64,000 bases of DNA from Algoriphagus hitonicola. GTDB lineage: Bacteria > Bacteroidota > Bacteroidia > Cytophagales > Cyclobacteriaceae. The stretch spans positions 248,001 to 312,000 of the forward strand of contig NZ_FOPC01000004.1 of assembly GCF_900113375.1 (NCBI RefSeq), given 5' to 3'. Below the pieces are notes generated by a model. The model ran no database searches, was not told the origin of the DNA, and saw only the letters and a program-made list of their open reading frames with translations. Below, in pieces: positions 24,834 to 34,320 of this stretch. The translations under genes and the position numbers were made by a program. Position 1 is the first letter of the stretch. The number at the start of each line of letters is the position of its first letter.

Positions 24834-27800
24834 TCAATTGGGTGCTTGGTTTTTATTGTAAATATGGACCGCTTTGCTTTTTTCGATCCATATCAGGTAA
24901 TCTTCGACAGTCGTGATCCCCCTGGTATCTCCAAGGATTGAAACTCCCGATTCGTCCGGACTGAGTGGCTGAAATTCTCCGGCGCCATCACCGAGTAAAA
25001 TCAATCCCCTAGAAGCATCATATTTTCCGATGCTTATTTTACCAAAATCCATATTTCCTCCGAGAATCAGGTCAAGTTTTCCATCATCATTAATATCAGT
25101 AGCATGGGAGGCAAAGACCGGACTGTATTGGACTTCCTGTGGCAGCGGCTTTTGCTCAAATTTCCCTAAACTGTTGATTTTCAAATACACCGTTTCCAGT
25201 TCATTGATTTGGATTAATTCTGCATCTGAGCGTTCAGATGGAGAAAAAAGGTCTTCAAATTTTAAAGAGGCGTAGCTTTTAAAATCCAAGTAGCGCTTTT
25301 TAAGCAAGGGCATTTGCGCAAGCAACTCTCCCCGACTGACAAGAGGGTAAACTTCGCCCTGAATAGGATATCCATATATCGCATCCATAGATCCATTTCC
25401 ATCAAAATCCCTGAAAAGAAGCTCCATTGGCTTTTCTAAGGATGCTCGGAGTTGGGTGTTTTTCCCAATATTTCCGACGATCAATTCCACGTTTCCGTTT
25501 TGGTCCCAGTCTGCCGATTGGATGTGATTCCAAAAACCAATCAGTGGAGTTTCAAAATATCGCTCAGTAGCTTTTTCCCACTGTTTTCCGTTGATTTCAA
25601 AAATAGAAATGGGCATTGCCTCCCCGACAAGAATCAATTCATCTGAACCATCCTGGTCCAAATCCACAAAAACCCCATCGGTGATCATCCCCAATTCAAA
25701 AAGTTCTGGGGCGTATTTTTGGGTTTCTTCGGTAAATTTTCCCTTTCCGTCGCTGATCCAGATCTGTGCTCCCGGAGATAAAGGATATTGATCAGGAGTG
25801 AGTCGGGAAGCCAACAGGACATCTTCAGCACCATCACCGTTAAAATCATGGACTAAAATTTTGCTTACTGGGCTAGAAAAACCATCGAATGCATTTTCCG
25901 ATCGAGTAAATCGTTTATTTCCTTGATTGAGGTAAAGTCGTGGTTCCCACTCTTTATCTCCAGACTGAAACTGATGAAGGCCTCCACCCGCTACCAAAAG
26001 ATCTGTTTTTCCATCTCCATTGGCATCAAATGCCACCGCATCGCTGTCCTCCGCAGGGGAGTCTCCTTTGAATGAAGAAGTGTCCGGGGTTTTGGGTTGG
26101 GGACTGGTCAAGTGATATAAAATCCCACCCGAAACGCCTCGCTCTCCTCCTACAAATAAATCGGGATGCCCGTCTTGGTCAAAATCGGCGACAGTCCAAG
26201 CTTGTTGCTGATTGGAAATGGGATGCAAAAGCATCGGCTGTCTTTTGAAATCATTGGACTGGACTCCCTTTTTCAAACCGACTTCAAAAGTCTTGGATAA
26301 AATCGGGGTATTTTCCTTTGCTTTCCCTTGATAATCATCTCCCGTATTTGAATCGATTTCCAAGGTCTGATTGGCAGAAACTGATCGAAGGATTTTTTCG
26401 CTACCATCAGGCCAAGAAATCACCAACGAATCTATGGACCTCCCTTCTCCCAGACCCAGATGTAAAACGGGGCTTACCGAAGACTGAAATCCCCGATAAG
26501 GATTTTGCTCCAGGTATTGGATAGCGTTTCCAGAATATGCGCTGACTTGAGTACCTATGGCAAACGGATTTTTCTTTTCTCCTGTAAGTTTGATTTTGAG
26601 GTAGTTTTGGGCTTGGAGCTCGTTGCTTTTATTTTCAAAAATAGACGCTGGAGAATTGATGTTATTTACAATCAAGTCCAAGTCACCGTCATTGTCCAAG
26701 TCCGCATACGCCGAGCCATTGCTGGTGAGCGGAATATCGAGCCCCCAATCCTGCGTTTTATTTTCAAATTGAAGATTTTGATTGTTTCGAAAGACATAAT
26801 TGGAAATTCCGGTCGAGGGCATCGTTTTTACCAAGTCCAATAAATCCTCGCGCTTGAGATTTCCTCCGGATGTCTGCACGTAATTTTCCATGTACATCAA
26901 AAAATCCTGATTATTATAATCTCTCAGATATCCGTTGCTGACAAAGAGATCCTTCCAACCATCATTGTCGAAATCAGCAAATAAGGCCGACCAACTCCAA
27001 TCGGTATTGGATATTCCAGAAAACTGACCGACCTCTTGAAATTTCCCCGTACCATCATTGACATGCAGCATGTTTCTCATGTACTGATGATGCCAGCCTT
27101 TGTCCAGATTCAGCTGAAAGACCTCATAATTGTCCGGTGCCATGAGGAGCTTTTGACGGTAATTGTCCTCTGGAAGCATATCTAAGGTAAAAATATCCGG
27201 CAACCCGTCATTATTGACATCGGCGATGTCATTTCCCATAGAAAAATTGGAAATATGCCCCAGGCGCTGGCCAATCTCATCCTTGAAAGTCCCGTCTTTT
27301 TGATTGATGTAGAGGTAATCCGGCATGGCGTAATCATTTCCGATATAGATATCAGGCCATCCATCCATATTGACGTCCACGGTCGAAATGCCGAGTCCAT
27401 AGGAAAAAACGGAGCTTGAAATACCTGCCTCTGAGGTTACTTCTACAAAAACTCCATTTCTGTTCTCAAAAAGCTGCGAACCAGCTTCATTCTTTTCTTT
27501 TAAGAGCTTTATCGTTCGGGAAACATCCTGATTTTGGATGGAGCGCGTGTTATGATTAAGTAAAAAAAGATCCAAATCTCCGTCCCGATCAAAATCAAAA
27601 AAGCTTGCCGAAGTGCTGGGAGAGCTGGAGTCTATTCCAAATTCAGCCCCTTTTTCTTCGAAAATCGGAATGCCGCTTTCATCCGGTCCTTGATTTATAA
27701 AAAGTAGATTTTTTCGTTTTTCAGGTGGCAACGCACCGGAGCGACATTGATAAATATCCAAGAGCCCATCTCCATTGACATCTGCAAAAACTACCCCGGT

Positions 27801-28172
27801 ATTCCATGGTCCAGGAATTCCTTGAACATTTGCGGTCTCGGTGATGTCCTTAAATTTTAAATTCCCTTGATTAAGATAAAGCTTCGGACCACTGACATTG
27901 GCCGAAAAATAAAGATCGTCCAACCCGTCCCCATTAAGATCTCCCACAGCCACTCCTGCCCCATTATAGAGGTATTCATACATCAGGACATTGAGGTTTA
28001 AGGATTCCTCGATACGATTGATAAACGTCACTCCGGAAACTTTAGGCTCGACGAGTTGAAAAAGCGCATTTGAGCTAGTTTCTGGTCTGCTTTTTTTTTC
28101 AGGAGCACTTTTTTGGCAGGAGATTAAAAGCACAATCAGGACGCAATAAAAAGATGTGGTAATTCTACGCAT
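24834..28172 (-). CDS. VCBS/FG-GAP repeat lipoprotein with ASPIC/UnbV domain (CRTAC1-like)
   Basis: Large lipoprotein of about 1112 residues. The start at 28172 puts the lipobox in FYCVLIVLLISCQK; an upstream in-frame start at 28196 adds only 8 residues. Many calcium-loop repeats of the D-x-[ND]-x-DG type (GDLNGDGLDDLYFS, ADVNGDGLLDIYQ, YADLDNDGDLDL) form one or two seven-bladed propellers. An ASPIC/UnbV module lies at about residues 525-605 (AIGTQVSAYSGN, SLVISWPDGSEKIL). Such proteins often follow susD in Cytophagales and are thought to bind surface ligands; the exact role is unknown. Confidence 0.92.
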   Translation of the reverse strand: MRRITTSFYCVLIVLLISCQKSAPEKKSRPETSSNALFQLVEPKVSGVTFINRIEESLNLNVLMYEYLYNGAGVAVGDLNGDGLDDLYFSANVSGPKLYLNQGNLKFKDITETANVQGIPGPWNTGVVFADVNGDGLLDIYQCRSGALPPEKRKNLLFINQGPDESGIPIFEEKGAEFGIDSSSPSTSASFFDFDRDGDLDLFLLNHNTRSIQNQDVSRTIKLLKEKNEAGSQLFENRNGVFVEVTSEAGISSSVFSYGLGISTVDVNMDGWPDIYIGNDYAMPDYLYINQKDGTFKDEIGQRLGHISNFSMGNDIADVNNDGLPDIFTLDMLPEDNYRQKLLMAPDNYEVFQLNLDKGWHHQYMRNMLHVNDGTGKFQEVGQFSGISNTDWSWSALFADFDNDGWKDLFVSNGYLRDYNNQDFLMYMENYVQTSGGNLKREDLLDLVKTMPSTGISNYVFRNNQNLQFENKTQDWGLDIPLTSNGSAYADLDNDGDLDLIVNNINSPASIFENKSNELQAQNYLKIKLTGEKKNPFAIGTQVSAYSGNAIQYLEQNPYRGFQSSVSPVLHLGLGEGRSIDSLVISWPDGSEKILRSVSANQTLEIDSNTGDDYQGKAKENTPILSKTFEVGLKKGVQSNDFKRQPMLLHPISNQQQAWTVADFDQDGHPDLFVGGERGVSGGILYHLTSPQPKTPDTSSFKGDSPAEDSDAVAFDANGDGKTDLLVAGGGLHQFQSGDKEWEPRLYLNQGNKRFTRSENAFDGFSSPVSKILVHDFNGDGAEDVLLASRLTPDQYPLSPGAQIWISDGKGKFTEETQKYAPELFELGMITDGVFVDLDQDGSDELILVGEAMPISIFEINGKQWEKATERYFETPLIGFWNHIQSADWDQNGNVELIVGNIGKNTQLRASLEKPMELLFRDFDGNGSMDAIYGYPIQGEVYPLVSRGELLAQMPLLKKRYLDFKSYASLKFEDLFSPSERSDAELIQINELETVYLKINSLGKFEQKPLPQEVQYSPVFASHATDINDDGKLDLILGGNMDFGKISIGKYDASRGLILLGDGAGEFQPLSPDESGVSILGDTRGITTVEDYLIWIEKSKAVHIYNKNQAPN

Positions 28173-28186
28173 TTGGAAATTAAGAA

Positions 28187-28217
28187 ACTCAGCCACTTCA
28201 CAGTGAAATGGCTGAGT
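28187..28217 (-). promoter_or_regulatory. Intercistronic hairpin between susD and the VCBS gene
   Basis: ACTCAGCCACTTCAC and AGTGAAATGGCTGAGT form a 15-base stem with one mismatch in the 69-base gap after susD. There is no long T-run after it on the minus strand, so it may be a weak terminator or an mRNA-stabilising element that sets the susCD to downstream ratio. Confidence 0.5.
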
Positions 28218-28241
28218 CTAATTTAAACAGAATTTATTCGA

Positions 28242-30095
28242 TTAGTAACCCGGGTTTTGGATCAGGTTTTCATTTCTGTTGATTTCATCCCGATGAATGG
28301 GTAAGTAATACATCTTATCCAACCAGGTTCGGTTTTCTTTTCCGGGATCCATATCGATGACCTCATAAACATAGTCATAGGACTCAGGGTCATAGCGGTA
28401 GACCGAAACGGTTTTTCCAGGTTTCAGTGTCCCTGTGATGTTAATTCCATCAGCCTGTCTTCCGAGTGTCTCGGGAGCTATCATCCATCGTCTTACGTCG
28501 TGAAAACGCTGTTCTTCATAGGCCATTTCCACTCTTCTTTCGTTTCGATATCGATCTCTAAGCGCATCTCCCGAATCCGTGATTGCTGGCATGCCTATTC
28601 TGAATCGGATTTGGTTTAGCCAGTTTCTGGCTTCTTCTTCTTGTCCCAGTTCGATGGAAGCCTCCACATAATTCAATACCGCTTCGGTATATCTCAAGAT
28701 CGGCCAAGGGATCTCCTGCCAGGTGTTTTGATCGACAATCGCTGGATCCGGATCGATAAACTTACGGATGTAATATCCGGTATAACTACCATTCCAGTCT
28801 TCGATCGGAGAGTTTCTCGTATCCAATCCAAAGTGGGTTGCAACCTCTCCAGAGGAATTTGTCACTTCGTATGTTCCTGTCTGAATCTGACCAAGTGGGT
28901 CTCTAGGCTGATTGGCAGAGGAACGTGGTTTCCACTGTGCCCCATCGTATAAGATGGAAGCGTAAAATCTCGGATCACGATTGTCGTATGGATTGCTAGC
29001 TTGCTCTTCATCTTCCCAGGAAAACTCCGTACCATCCATCATTTCATAGTCATCCACCAACAGCTGAACCGGCGTATTTCCCGCCCAGTTATTATAGCCA
29101 TTTGGACCGTTAAAAAGCCCCTGACGCCCACCGTTTTCTTGTTTGGCATTGATAAAATACCGACCCAGGATGATTTCATTTTCTCCGCCATTTCGAGCCA
29201 AGGAATTATTCATATAATTTTGAATTCCTTCCTCATGAGACACCGGCTCGGTTAATCCCATCATGTTCCCAGTCGTCAAGTCCAAGACCGCTTTTGCAGC
29301 AGCTTGAGCTCGCTGCCAGCGCTCCGCTCGACTTCCAGAGGTATAGGCCAATAATTCAATATTACCGTATGCTGCCATATCAGAAGATTTTGCTTTTGCA
29401 GTAGGTGCATCATGTAAATCACTCGCTGCATAGAGTAATACTCGCGACTTCAACGCCAAAGCGGCTACTTGAGAAGCCCGACCATTCGCCATAGATCTTC
29501 CTGCAAGCAAAGTAGCCGAATCGTTTAAATCTGAGACAATGAAATCCACCACTTCCTCAAAGGTATTTCGAGGAGCAGAATAAGTTTCTTCACCCAATTC
29601 ATAGGGACGATCCACAATCGGCACACCTCCATAATAGCGCATCAGCTGATGGTAATAATAGGCACGAAGGAATTTAGCTTCGCCCATTAATCGATCTGCA
29701 GCGTCTTGATCGGTAAATTCCGGTTCGCTCAATTTGGCGATAGCAATATTGGCTGCCCTGATTCGGCTGTACATATTTCCCCACCAAATCGTGTTGTTTA
29801 CCCAGCCGATATCGGCAGGATTGGACCGGGATTCGGTGATGGTGTTGATTCCCCGACCAGGATGGGTGAAGATCGCTTCATCCGTGAGTGAAGCCAGCAT
29901 TTGCTCGTCAAAGCCTCCATTTCCAAATCCCTGGTAAATGCCCGTTACAAAAGCATCCGCTAGCGCAGGATCAGCCCAGACTGAAGATTCGGACACCTCT
30001 CCGAGAGGCCGCGTATCCAGAAAGTCATGATTACAAGAAACCGAAATCAGTCCTGCAATAAATATAAATAAGAACGTTTTATTAATTAGTTTCAT
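28242..30095 (-). CDS. susD: SusD/RagB-type nutrient-binding outer-membrane lipoprotein
   Basis: Surface lipoprotein that caps the SusC transporter and binds the glycan or other ligand. It has 617 residues, lipobox in FIAGLISVSCNHDFLDT, the conserved N-terminal DTRPLGEVSESSVW, TPR-like helices including GEAKFLRAYYYHQLMRYYGG, and the C-terminal RNERRVEMAYEEQRFHDVRRW typical of the family. It follows susC by 12 bases. The symbol is by analogy; the ligand is not deduced. Confidence 0.96.
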   Translation of the reverse strand: MKLINKTFLFIFIAGLISVSCNHDFLDTRPLGEVSESSVWADPALADAFVTGIYQGFGNGGFDEQMLASLTDEAIFTHPGRGINTITESRSNPADIGWVNNTIWWGNMYSRIRAANIAIAKLSEPEFTDQDAADRLMGEAKFLRAYYYHQLMRYYGGVPIVDRPYELGEETYSAPRNTFEEVVDFIVSDLNDSATLLAGRSMANGRASQVAALALKSRVLLYAASDLHDAPTAKAKSSDMAAYGNIELLAYTSGSRAERWQRAQAAAKAVLDLTTGNMMGLTEPVSHEEGIQNYMNNSLARNGGENEIILGRYFINAKQENGGRQGLFNGPNGYNNWAGNTPVQLLVDDYEMMDGTEFSWEDEEQASNPYDNRDPRFYASILYDGAQWKPRSSANQPRDPLGQIQTGTYEVTNSSGEVATHFGLDTRNSPIEDWNGSYTGYYIRKFIDPDPAIVDQNTWQEIPWPILRYTEAVLNYVEASIELGQEEEARNWLNQIRFRIGMPAITDSGDALRDRYRNERRVEMAYEEQRFHDVRRWMIAPETLGRQADGINITGTLKPGKTVSVYRYDPESYDYVYEVIDMDPGKENRTWLDKMYYLPIHRDEINRNENLIQNPGY

Positions 30096-30107
30096 GATTC
30101 GCTTAGA

Positions 30108-33100
30108 TTAGAAAGTGACAGAAAGACCGGTGCTAATAATTCTAGCTTGTGGATAGTACTGACCGGTGGAATTGTTGGATTCCGGATCATACACTTTTAG
30201 CTTGTCCCAAGTAAATAGATTGAGACCATTTAGATAGACCCTCAGATTGCCTACTCCGATACGATCTGCCATTGCTTGAGGCAGATTGTAGCCGATTTCG
30301 ACATTTTTCAGTCTCAGGTAATCTGTGCTTCTAAACCAGTAGGTGTTACCACCGGAGTAATACTGATCACTTCGGTTGGCGATTCTTGGATGCTCGCTGC
30401 TTGGATTATCAATGGTCCAACGGTTTTCATAGAGATCCAAAAGGAAGTTTCCGATATTTCCGGATTCACCTGCACTCACATACTGTCTAGCTCCGAATGC
30501 TCCCTGAAAGAGAATAGCGATATCCAAATTCTTCCAACTGGCGTTGATATTGGCTCCACCTTGGAAAAGTGGAATATCATTATTGTCCATCCGAACACGA
30601 TCATCCGGCGTAATTTTGCCATCTCCATCGTAATCGACATATCTCATGTCACCAGGTCGTAGATTATTGGTCAGCGCCGAGTAATCCAAGGTTTCGGAGT
30701 CGATTTCTTCCTGGTTTCTGAAGACGCCATCAAATTGGTAAACCAAAAAGGTATTCATCGGCTTTCCGGTAGATTGTTGCCACTCTGGAGCTCCAGGGGC
30801 CTCATCCCAAAACAGAATTTTGTTTTTGGCATAGCCACCATTGATACTGAATGAGTATTGGAATTCTCCGATATTTCCGCGAGTTCCCATGTTCAGGTCA
30901 AATCCTTTGTTCTCCACTTCACCGATATTTTCCTGAGGCAAATTGATCCCGGTACTTTGCGGAATCGAAGCATTTTTTTGCCAAAGGATATTAGTTCGCT
31001 TGTTGTAAAAAAGGTCAAATTCAAAGAAAACTTTTCCCTGAAGCAACTGCCCTTCAAATCCTAAATTGGAGTTGTTGGCGATTTCCCAAGTAATGCCACG
31101 GTTTGGCACTCGAGTTTCAAATAGGGTTTTGGTTTCGACACCTCCTATAATGTATGAATTGAATCCATAGGTGGACAGAAACTGATAAGCTCCAACTTGG
31201 TCATTCCCCATTTGTCCCCAAGAACCCCGGATTTTGAAGAAGTCAAACTTCTCTCCTACGGCAGTTTTCCAGAAATTCTCTTCTGAAACTACCCAGCCCA
31301 GCATGATGCCTGGGAAAAAGCCAAATCGCGTGTCTTTCGGGAAAATAAAAGACCCGTCATATCTCCAAAGGAATTCGGCTAGGTATTTTTCATCGTAATT
31401 ATATGCCGCACGACCGAAATAGTTCATCCGCGCCTGCTCAAATGCTCCGCCGCCGTTGTTTTTCTCCAAGTCACCACCGGCAAACATCTGATCAATCGCA
31501 GTGGAAATAAAGTACCTTCTAAAGGCATTGAAGTTATTTCCCTCGACAGTTTCTTTATTGAATCCTGCCAAAACATTGATCGAATGCTTGTCCGCTATCA
31601 CCTTATCATACGTAGCGGTAGTACCGACGAGGATGTTTAACTGATTGATGTTTTCCTGACGAAGTCTAGGCTCTGCCGGTCCGCGCTGACTGGGCACCAA
31701 GACTGGCGTGACGCCATCGTCCTCAAATCCACTTCCCATTTCATAAAGAGTCCACGGAATCTCCCATCTCTTCAGGTTTCGCATGGTCTTATCCACAGAC
31801 GCCGTTCCGGTGATTTTTAGGCCTTCGACTCCTGGAATTTTAAACACAATCGAACCGTTGGACTGGAAGTAATCTCGTGTATCGTGATCGTATCCGGTTT
31901 GGTTGGTCGTGATAACCACTGGGTTTTCACCATTTTCGATATCCGGGCCAGGTAGGCCATTTGGCCAATAGGCGGGCTGATTGGGTTTTCCCCGCATTTG
32001 CATTCGGAAGATTGATCCAGCTCCGCGAGTAGGGAAAAATCTAAATTCTTCTCTTCCTAGCACGCCTAGGGTTACATTGATATATTCGTTGATTTTCGCA
32101 TCCAGATTCACTCGGAAGTCATATTGCTTATATCCGGTTGCGGAGTTTTTATAGTAAGCATCCTGATTTTGATAGCCCAATGAAGTCAGGTATTTTACAT
32201 TTTCACTCCCACCGACGAGTTGGAGATTGTAGCGAGATTGAGGTGACCAGGTTTTGAGCGTTTCTCCATACCAATCCGTGTCAGGATGACCCCAAGGATC
32301 AGTTCCATTTCTATAGAGCTCCAAGTCCTCCGGAGTATAGGGAGCATTTCTCACTTGACCATTTGGCCGGGTATATTCTCCAGAAGTTTGATAGGCTTGA
32401 TTGGCCGCATCCCACTCGCTTACCGGCAATCCGTAAATGTCCAAATCATTGAGCATCTCTGCGTATTGGGCCGCATTTGCCAATTCGGGGATTACCGTAG
32501 GCTGAGCAAATCCTTGATTAACCTGAAAGGTCAATTCTGGTTTGCCATCAAGACCTCTTTTTGTTGTCACCAAGATTACTCCATTAGCCGCACGTGCTCC
32601 GTAAATAGCTGCCGAAGCATCTTTCAGAACTGAAATACTCTCAATGTCATTTGGATTGATTCGGTCAAGCCCTCCCGATCGTGCGGGAATCCCATCGATC
32701 ACGATCAGTGCATTATTATTTCCTAGCGTATTGGAACCTCGGATTCGGATTCCAGATCCATCGTATCCCGGCTCACCACTTCTATTGACGGCGACTACAC
32801 CGGCCATTCGCCCTGCTAGGGAGTTGGTCAGATTGAGCGTAGGAGATTTGGCCAGTTCACCCCCTTTGACACTGGCGACAGAACCGGTGATGGTCTCCTT
32901 TTTTTGCTCCCCATAACCTACGATGATGACTTCCTCTAGTGACTGAGTGTCGGGATTGAGAGTGATTTCAATGTTATTTTGATTTCCTACCGGTATTTCT
33001 ACTGTCGTAAATCCAATAAATGAAAATACCAAAACCGCATCATCACTGCTGACTGGCACGGTATATTTACCGTCTATGTCCGTGACCGTACCAGACGAAG

Positions 33101-33260
33101 TACCTTTTACCAGAACAGAAACTCCCGGCAAAGGGAGATTATCCTCTCCTGACAAAACTGTTCCAGACACCTCCCGGGTCTGTGCTATGGCCGAGGTGGT
33201 TAAACCTAGAACCATCAATAAGCTTAAATAAAAAAGCTTAACAGAGTTAAATTTCTTCAT
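30108..33260 (-). CDS. susC: SusC/RagA-type TonB-linked outer-membrane transporter
   Basis: First gene of the operon; 1050 residues. A signal peptide (LGLTTSAIAQT) is followed by a carboxypeptidase-like domain (about residues 28-110: SGEDNLPLPGVSVLVKGT), the SusC signature EEVIIVGYGEQKKETITGSV, the TonB plug (NALIVIDGIPA, VLKDASAAIYGARAANG) and the 22-strand barrel ending ISTGLSVTF with a terminal aromatic. It imports oligosaccharides or other large ligands together with SusD. No sigma/anti-sigma or hybrid sensor gene adjoins it. Confidence 0.97.
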   Translation of the reverse strand: MKKFNSVKLFYLSLLMVLGLTTSAIAQTREVSGTVLSGEDNLPLPGVSVLVKGTSSGTVTDIDGKYTVPVSSDDAVLVFSFIGFTTVEIPVGNQNNIEITLNPDTQSLEEVIIVGYGEQKKETITGSVASVKGGELAKSPTLNLTNSLAGRMAGVVAVNRSGEPGYDGSGIRIRGSNTLGNNNALIVIDGIPARSGGLDRINPNDIESISVLKDASAAIYGARAANGVILVTTKRGLDGKPELTFQVNQGFAQPTVIPELANAAQYAEMLNDLDIYGLPVSEWDAANQAYQTSGEYTRPNGQVRNAPYTPEDLELYRNGTDPWGHPDTDWYGETLKTWSPQSRYNLQLVGGSENVKYLTSLGYQNQDAYYKNSATGYKQYDFRVNLDAKINEYINVTLGVLGREEFRFFPTRGAGSIFRMQMRGKPNQPAYWPNGLPGPDIENGENPVVITTNQTGYDHDTRDYFQSNGSIVFKIPGVEGLKITGTASVDKTMRNLKRWEIPWTLYEMGSGFEDDGVTPVLVPSQRGPAEPRLRQENINQLNILVGTTATYDKVIADKHSINVLAGFNKETVEGNNFNAFRRYFISTAIDQMFAGGDLEKNNGGGAFEQARMNYFGRAAYNYDEKYLAEFLWRYDGSFIFPKDTRFGFFPGIMLGWVVSEENFWKTAVGEKFDFFKIRGSWGQMGNDQVGAYQFLSTYGFNSYIIGGVETKTLFETRVPNRGITWEIANNSNLGFEGQLLQGKVFFEFDLFYNKRTNILWQKNASIPQSTGINLPQENIGEVENKGFDLNMGTRGNIGEFQYSFSINGGYAKNKILFWDEAPGAPEWQQSTGKPMNTFLVYQFDGVFRNQEEIDSETLDYSALTNNLRPGDMRYVDYDGDGKITPDDRVRMDNNDIPLFQGGANINASWKNLDIAILFQGAFGARQYVSAGESGNIGNFLLDLYENRWTIDNPSSEHPRIANRSDQYYSGGNTYWFRSTDYLRLKNVEIGYNLPQAMADRIGVGNLRVYLNGLNLFTWDKLKVYDPESNNSTGQYYPQARIISTGLSVTF

Positions 33261-33454
33261 ATAATGAAATTTTGGGTTAATGAAAATTGTAAAATAAAGT
33301 TCAACTATAACCCAATCATTTTCTTACTGAATTCATTTAAATCCTGACTGTTTTATGACATATATAAAGAATTTTTAACTTAAAAAATTAGAATACCCGG
33401 AATAAAAGGGTATTGTTTTTACAGCAAAAACAAATTTTTCACTTTTTTATAGGA
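33261..33454 (-). promoter_or_regulatory. AT-rich susC upstream region with inverted repeat
   Basis: The leader of the susC operon must lie here. AATACCC (33392-33398) and GGGTATT (33408-33414) form an inverted repeat with a 9-base gap, about 130 bases before the susC start; it could be an operator or a small hairpin. A weak -7-like TATAGTTG occurs on the minus strand nearer the gene. No confident promoter is assigned. Confidence 0.3.
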
Positions 33455-33484
33455 CAAAAAAAACCGATGAAATCAATCATCGGT
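33455..33484 (-). terminator. Terminator after the haem-binding lipoprotein gene
   Basis: On the minus strand ACCGATGA (33484-33477) pairs with TCATCGGT (33470-33463) around a 6-base loop and is followed by eight T. It lies about 30 bases past the stop at 33517. Confidence 0.85.
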
Positions 33485-33516
33485 CACCTTTTCCAGATTA
33501 ATTTACTTTCCTATAA

Positions 33517-34170
33517 TCACATGCGTTTGACTACCTCACTTTTTTGAATTTTAACAGACCACATTCCCCTTAAATCCCCAATTTTATGCCCTGTGGCTTT
33601 GTCTTGAGGATAAAGCGAATTGATCTTTTCGAGTGTCTCTTCACTGATGTCTTTTTGGGGATCGCCATGGCAATTCAAACAAAGCCCACCGGGAATCACA
33701 ATCGCCTTGGAATATAAATACGCCTCCCCATCATCAATTTTCTGCAGATTGGGAGTGGATTCCAATTCATTTTCAACATTATATTCATAGGTTTCCAAAA
33801 TCCGCTGCTCCATTTCTGAAGGTTGATCGACAGGATTTCTATATCGGTTAGAAACCCGCCTGACTTCTACTTCATATTTTTGACTGACCTCTTCCAAAAT
33901 GGGCAAAGCTTGAACATTGCAAAACTCAATCGCTCCCGGCACTCCTTTTTCGGCAATGGCATTTTGTAGCTGACCGATCAGTTGCTTCTGCGCCTCGGTG
34001 CTGATCGAATCTCCCCAAATCATTGCCGCTTCATAAATCTCGGCCTCATTCAATTTTTTGACCTCCATGGCTTCATTGACATCATCAAAAACATCCTTGG
34101 AAACCCGCTCTCCAGAGCCACAGGAGGACATCAGGAATAAAATTAAAACAGGAAGAATTACGTATTTCAT
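33517..34170 (-). CDS. Tll0287-like (DUF3365) haem-c lipoprotein
   Basis: A 217-residue exported protein with lipobox ILFLMSSCGSG. The start at 34170 is chosen because the upstream extension to 34386 is charged, has no signal and overlaps the divergent gene. The domain resembles the Tll0287/DUF3365 haem-binding sensor-like family, and the single CxxCH site is in PGGLCLNCHGDPQ near the C-terminus, where haem c would attach. Possible roles are electron transfer or redox sensing in the periplasm. It is divergent from the large T9SS-exported protein. Confidence 0.88.
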   Translation of the reverse strand: MKYVILPVLILFLMSSCGSGERVSKDVFDDVNEAMEVKKLNEAEIYEAAMIWGDSISTEAQKQLIGQLQNAIAEKGVPGAIEFCNVQALPILEEVSQKYEVEVRRVSNRYRNPVDQPSEMEQRILETYEYNVENELESTPNLQKIDDGEAYLYSKAIVIPGGLCLNCHGDPQKDISEETLEKINSLYPQDKATGHKIGDLRGMWSVKIQKSEVVKRM

Positions 34171-34320
34171 ATTGATTAACTTTTGGATACTTAAATCTAA
34201 AAACTTCAATCCATTATAGGATTGTTTTGACAAATTTATTAGCCTTATTCGATTCAATTGTGCCGATAGCTTTGAGAAGCGAGTAAATAACTTATTTTTG
34301 TTTTGATCTTGAGGTTTTCG

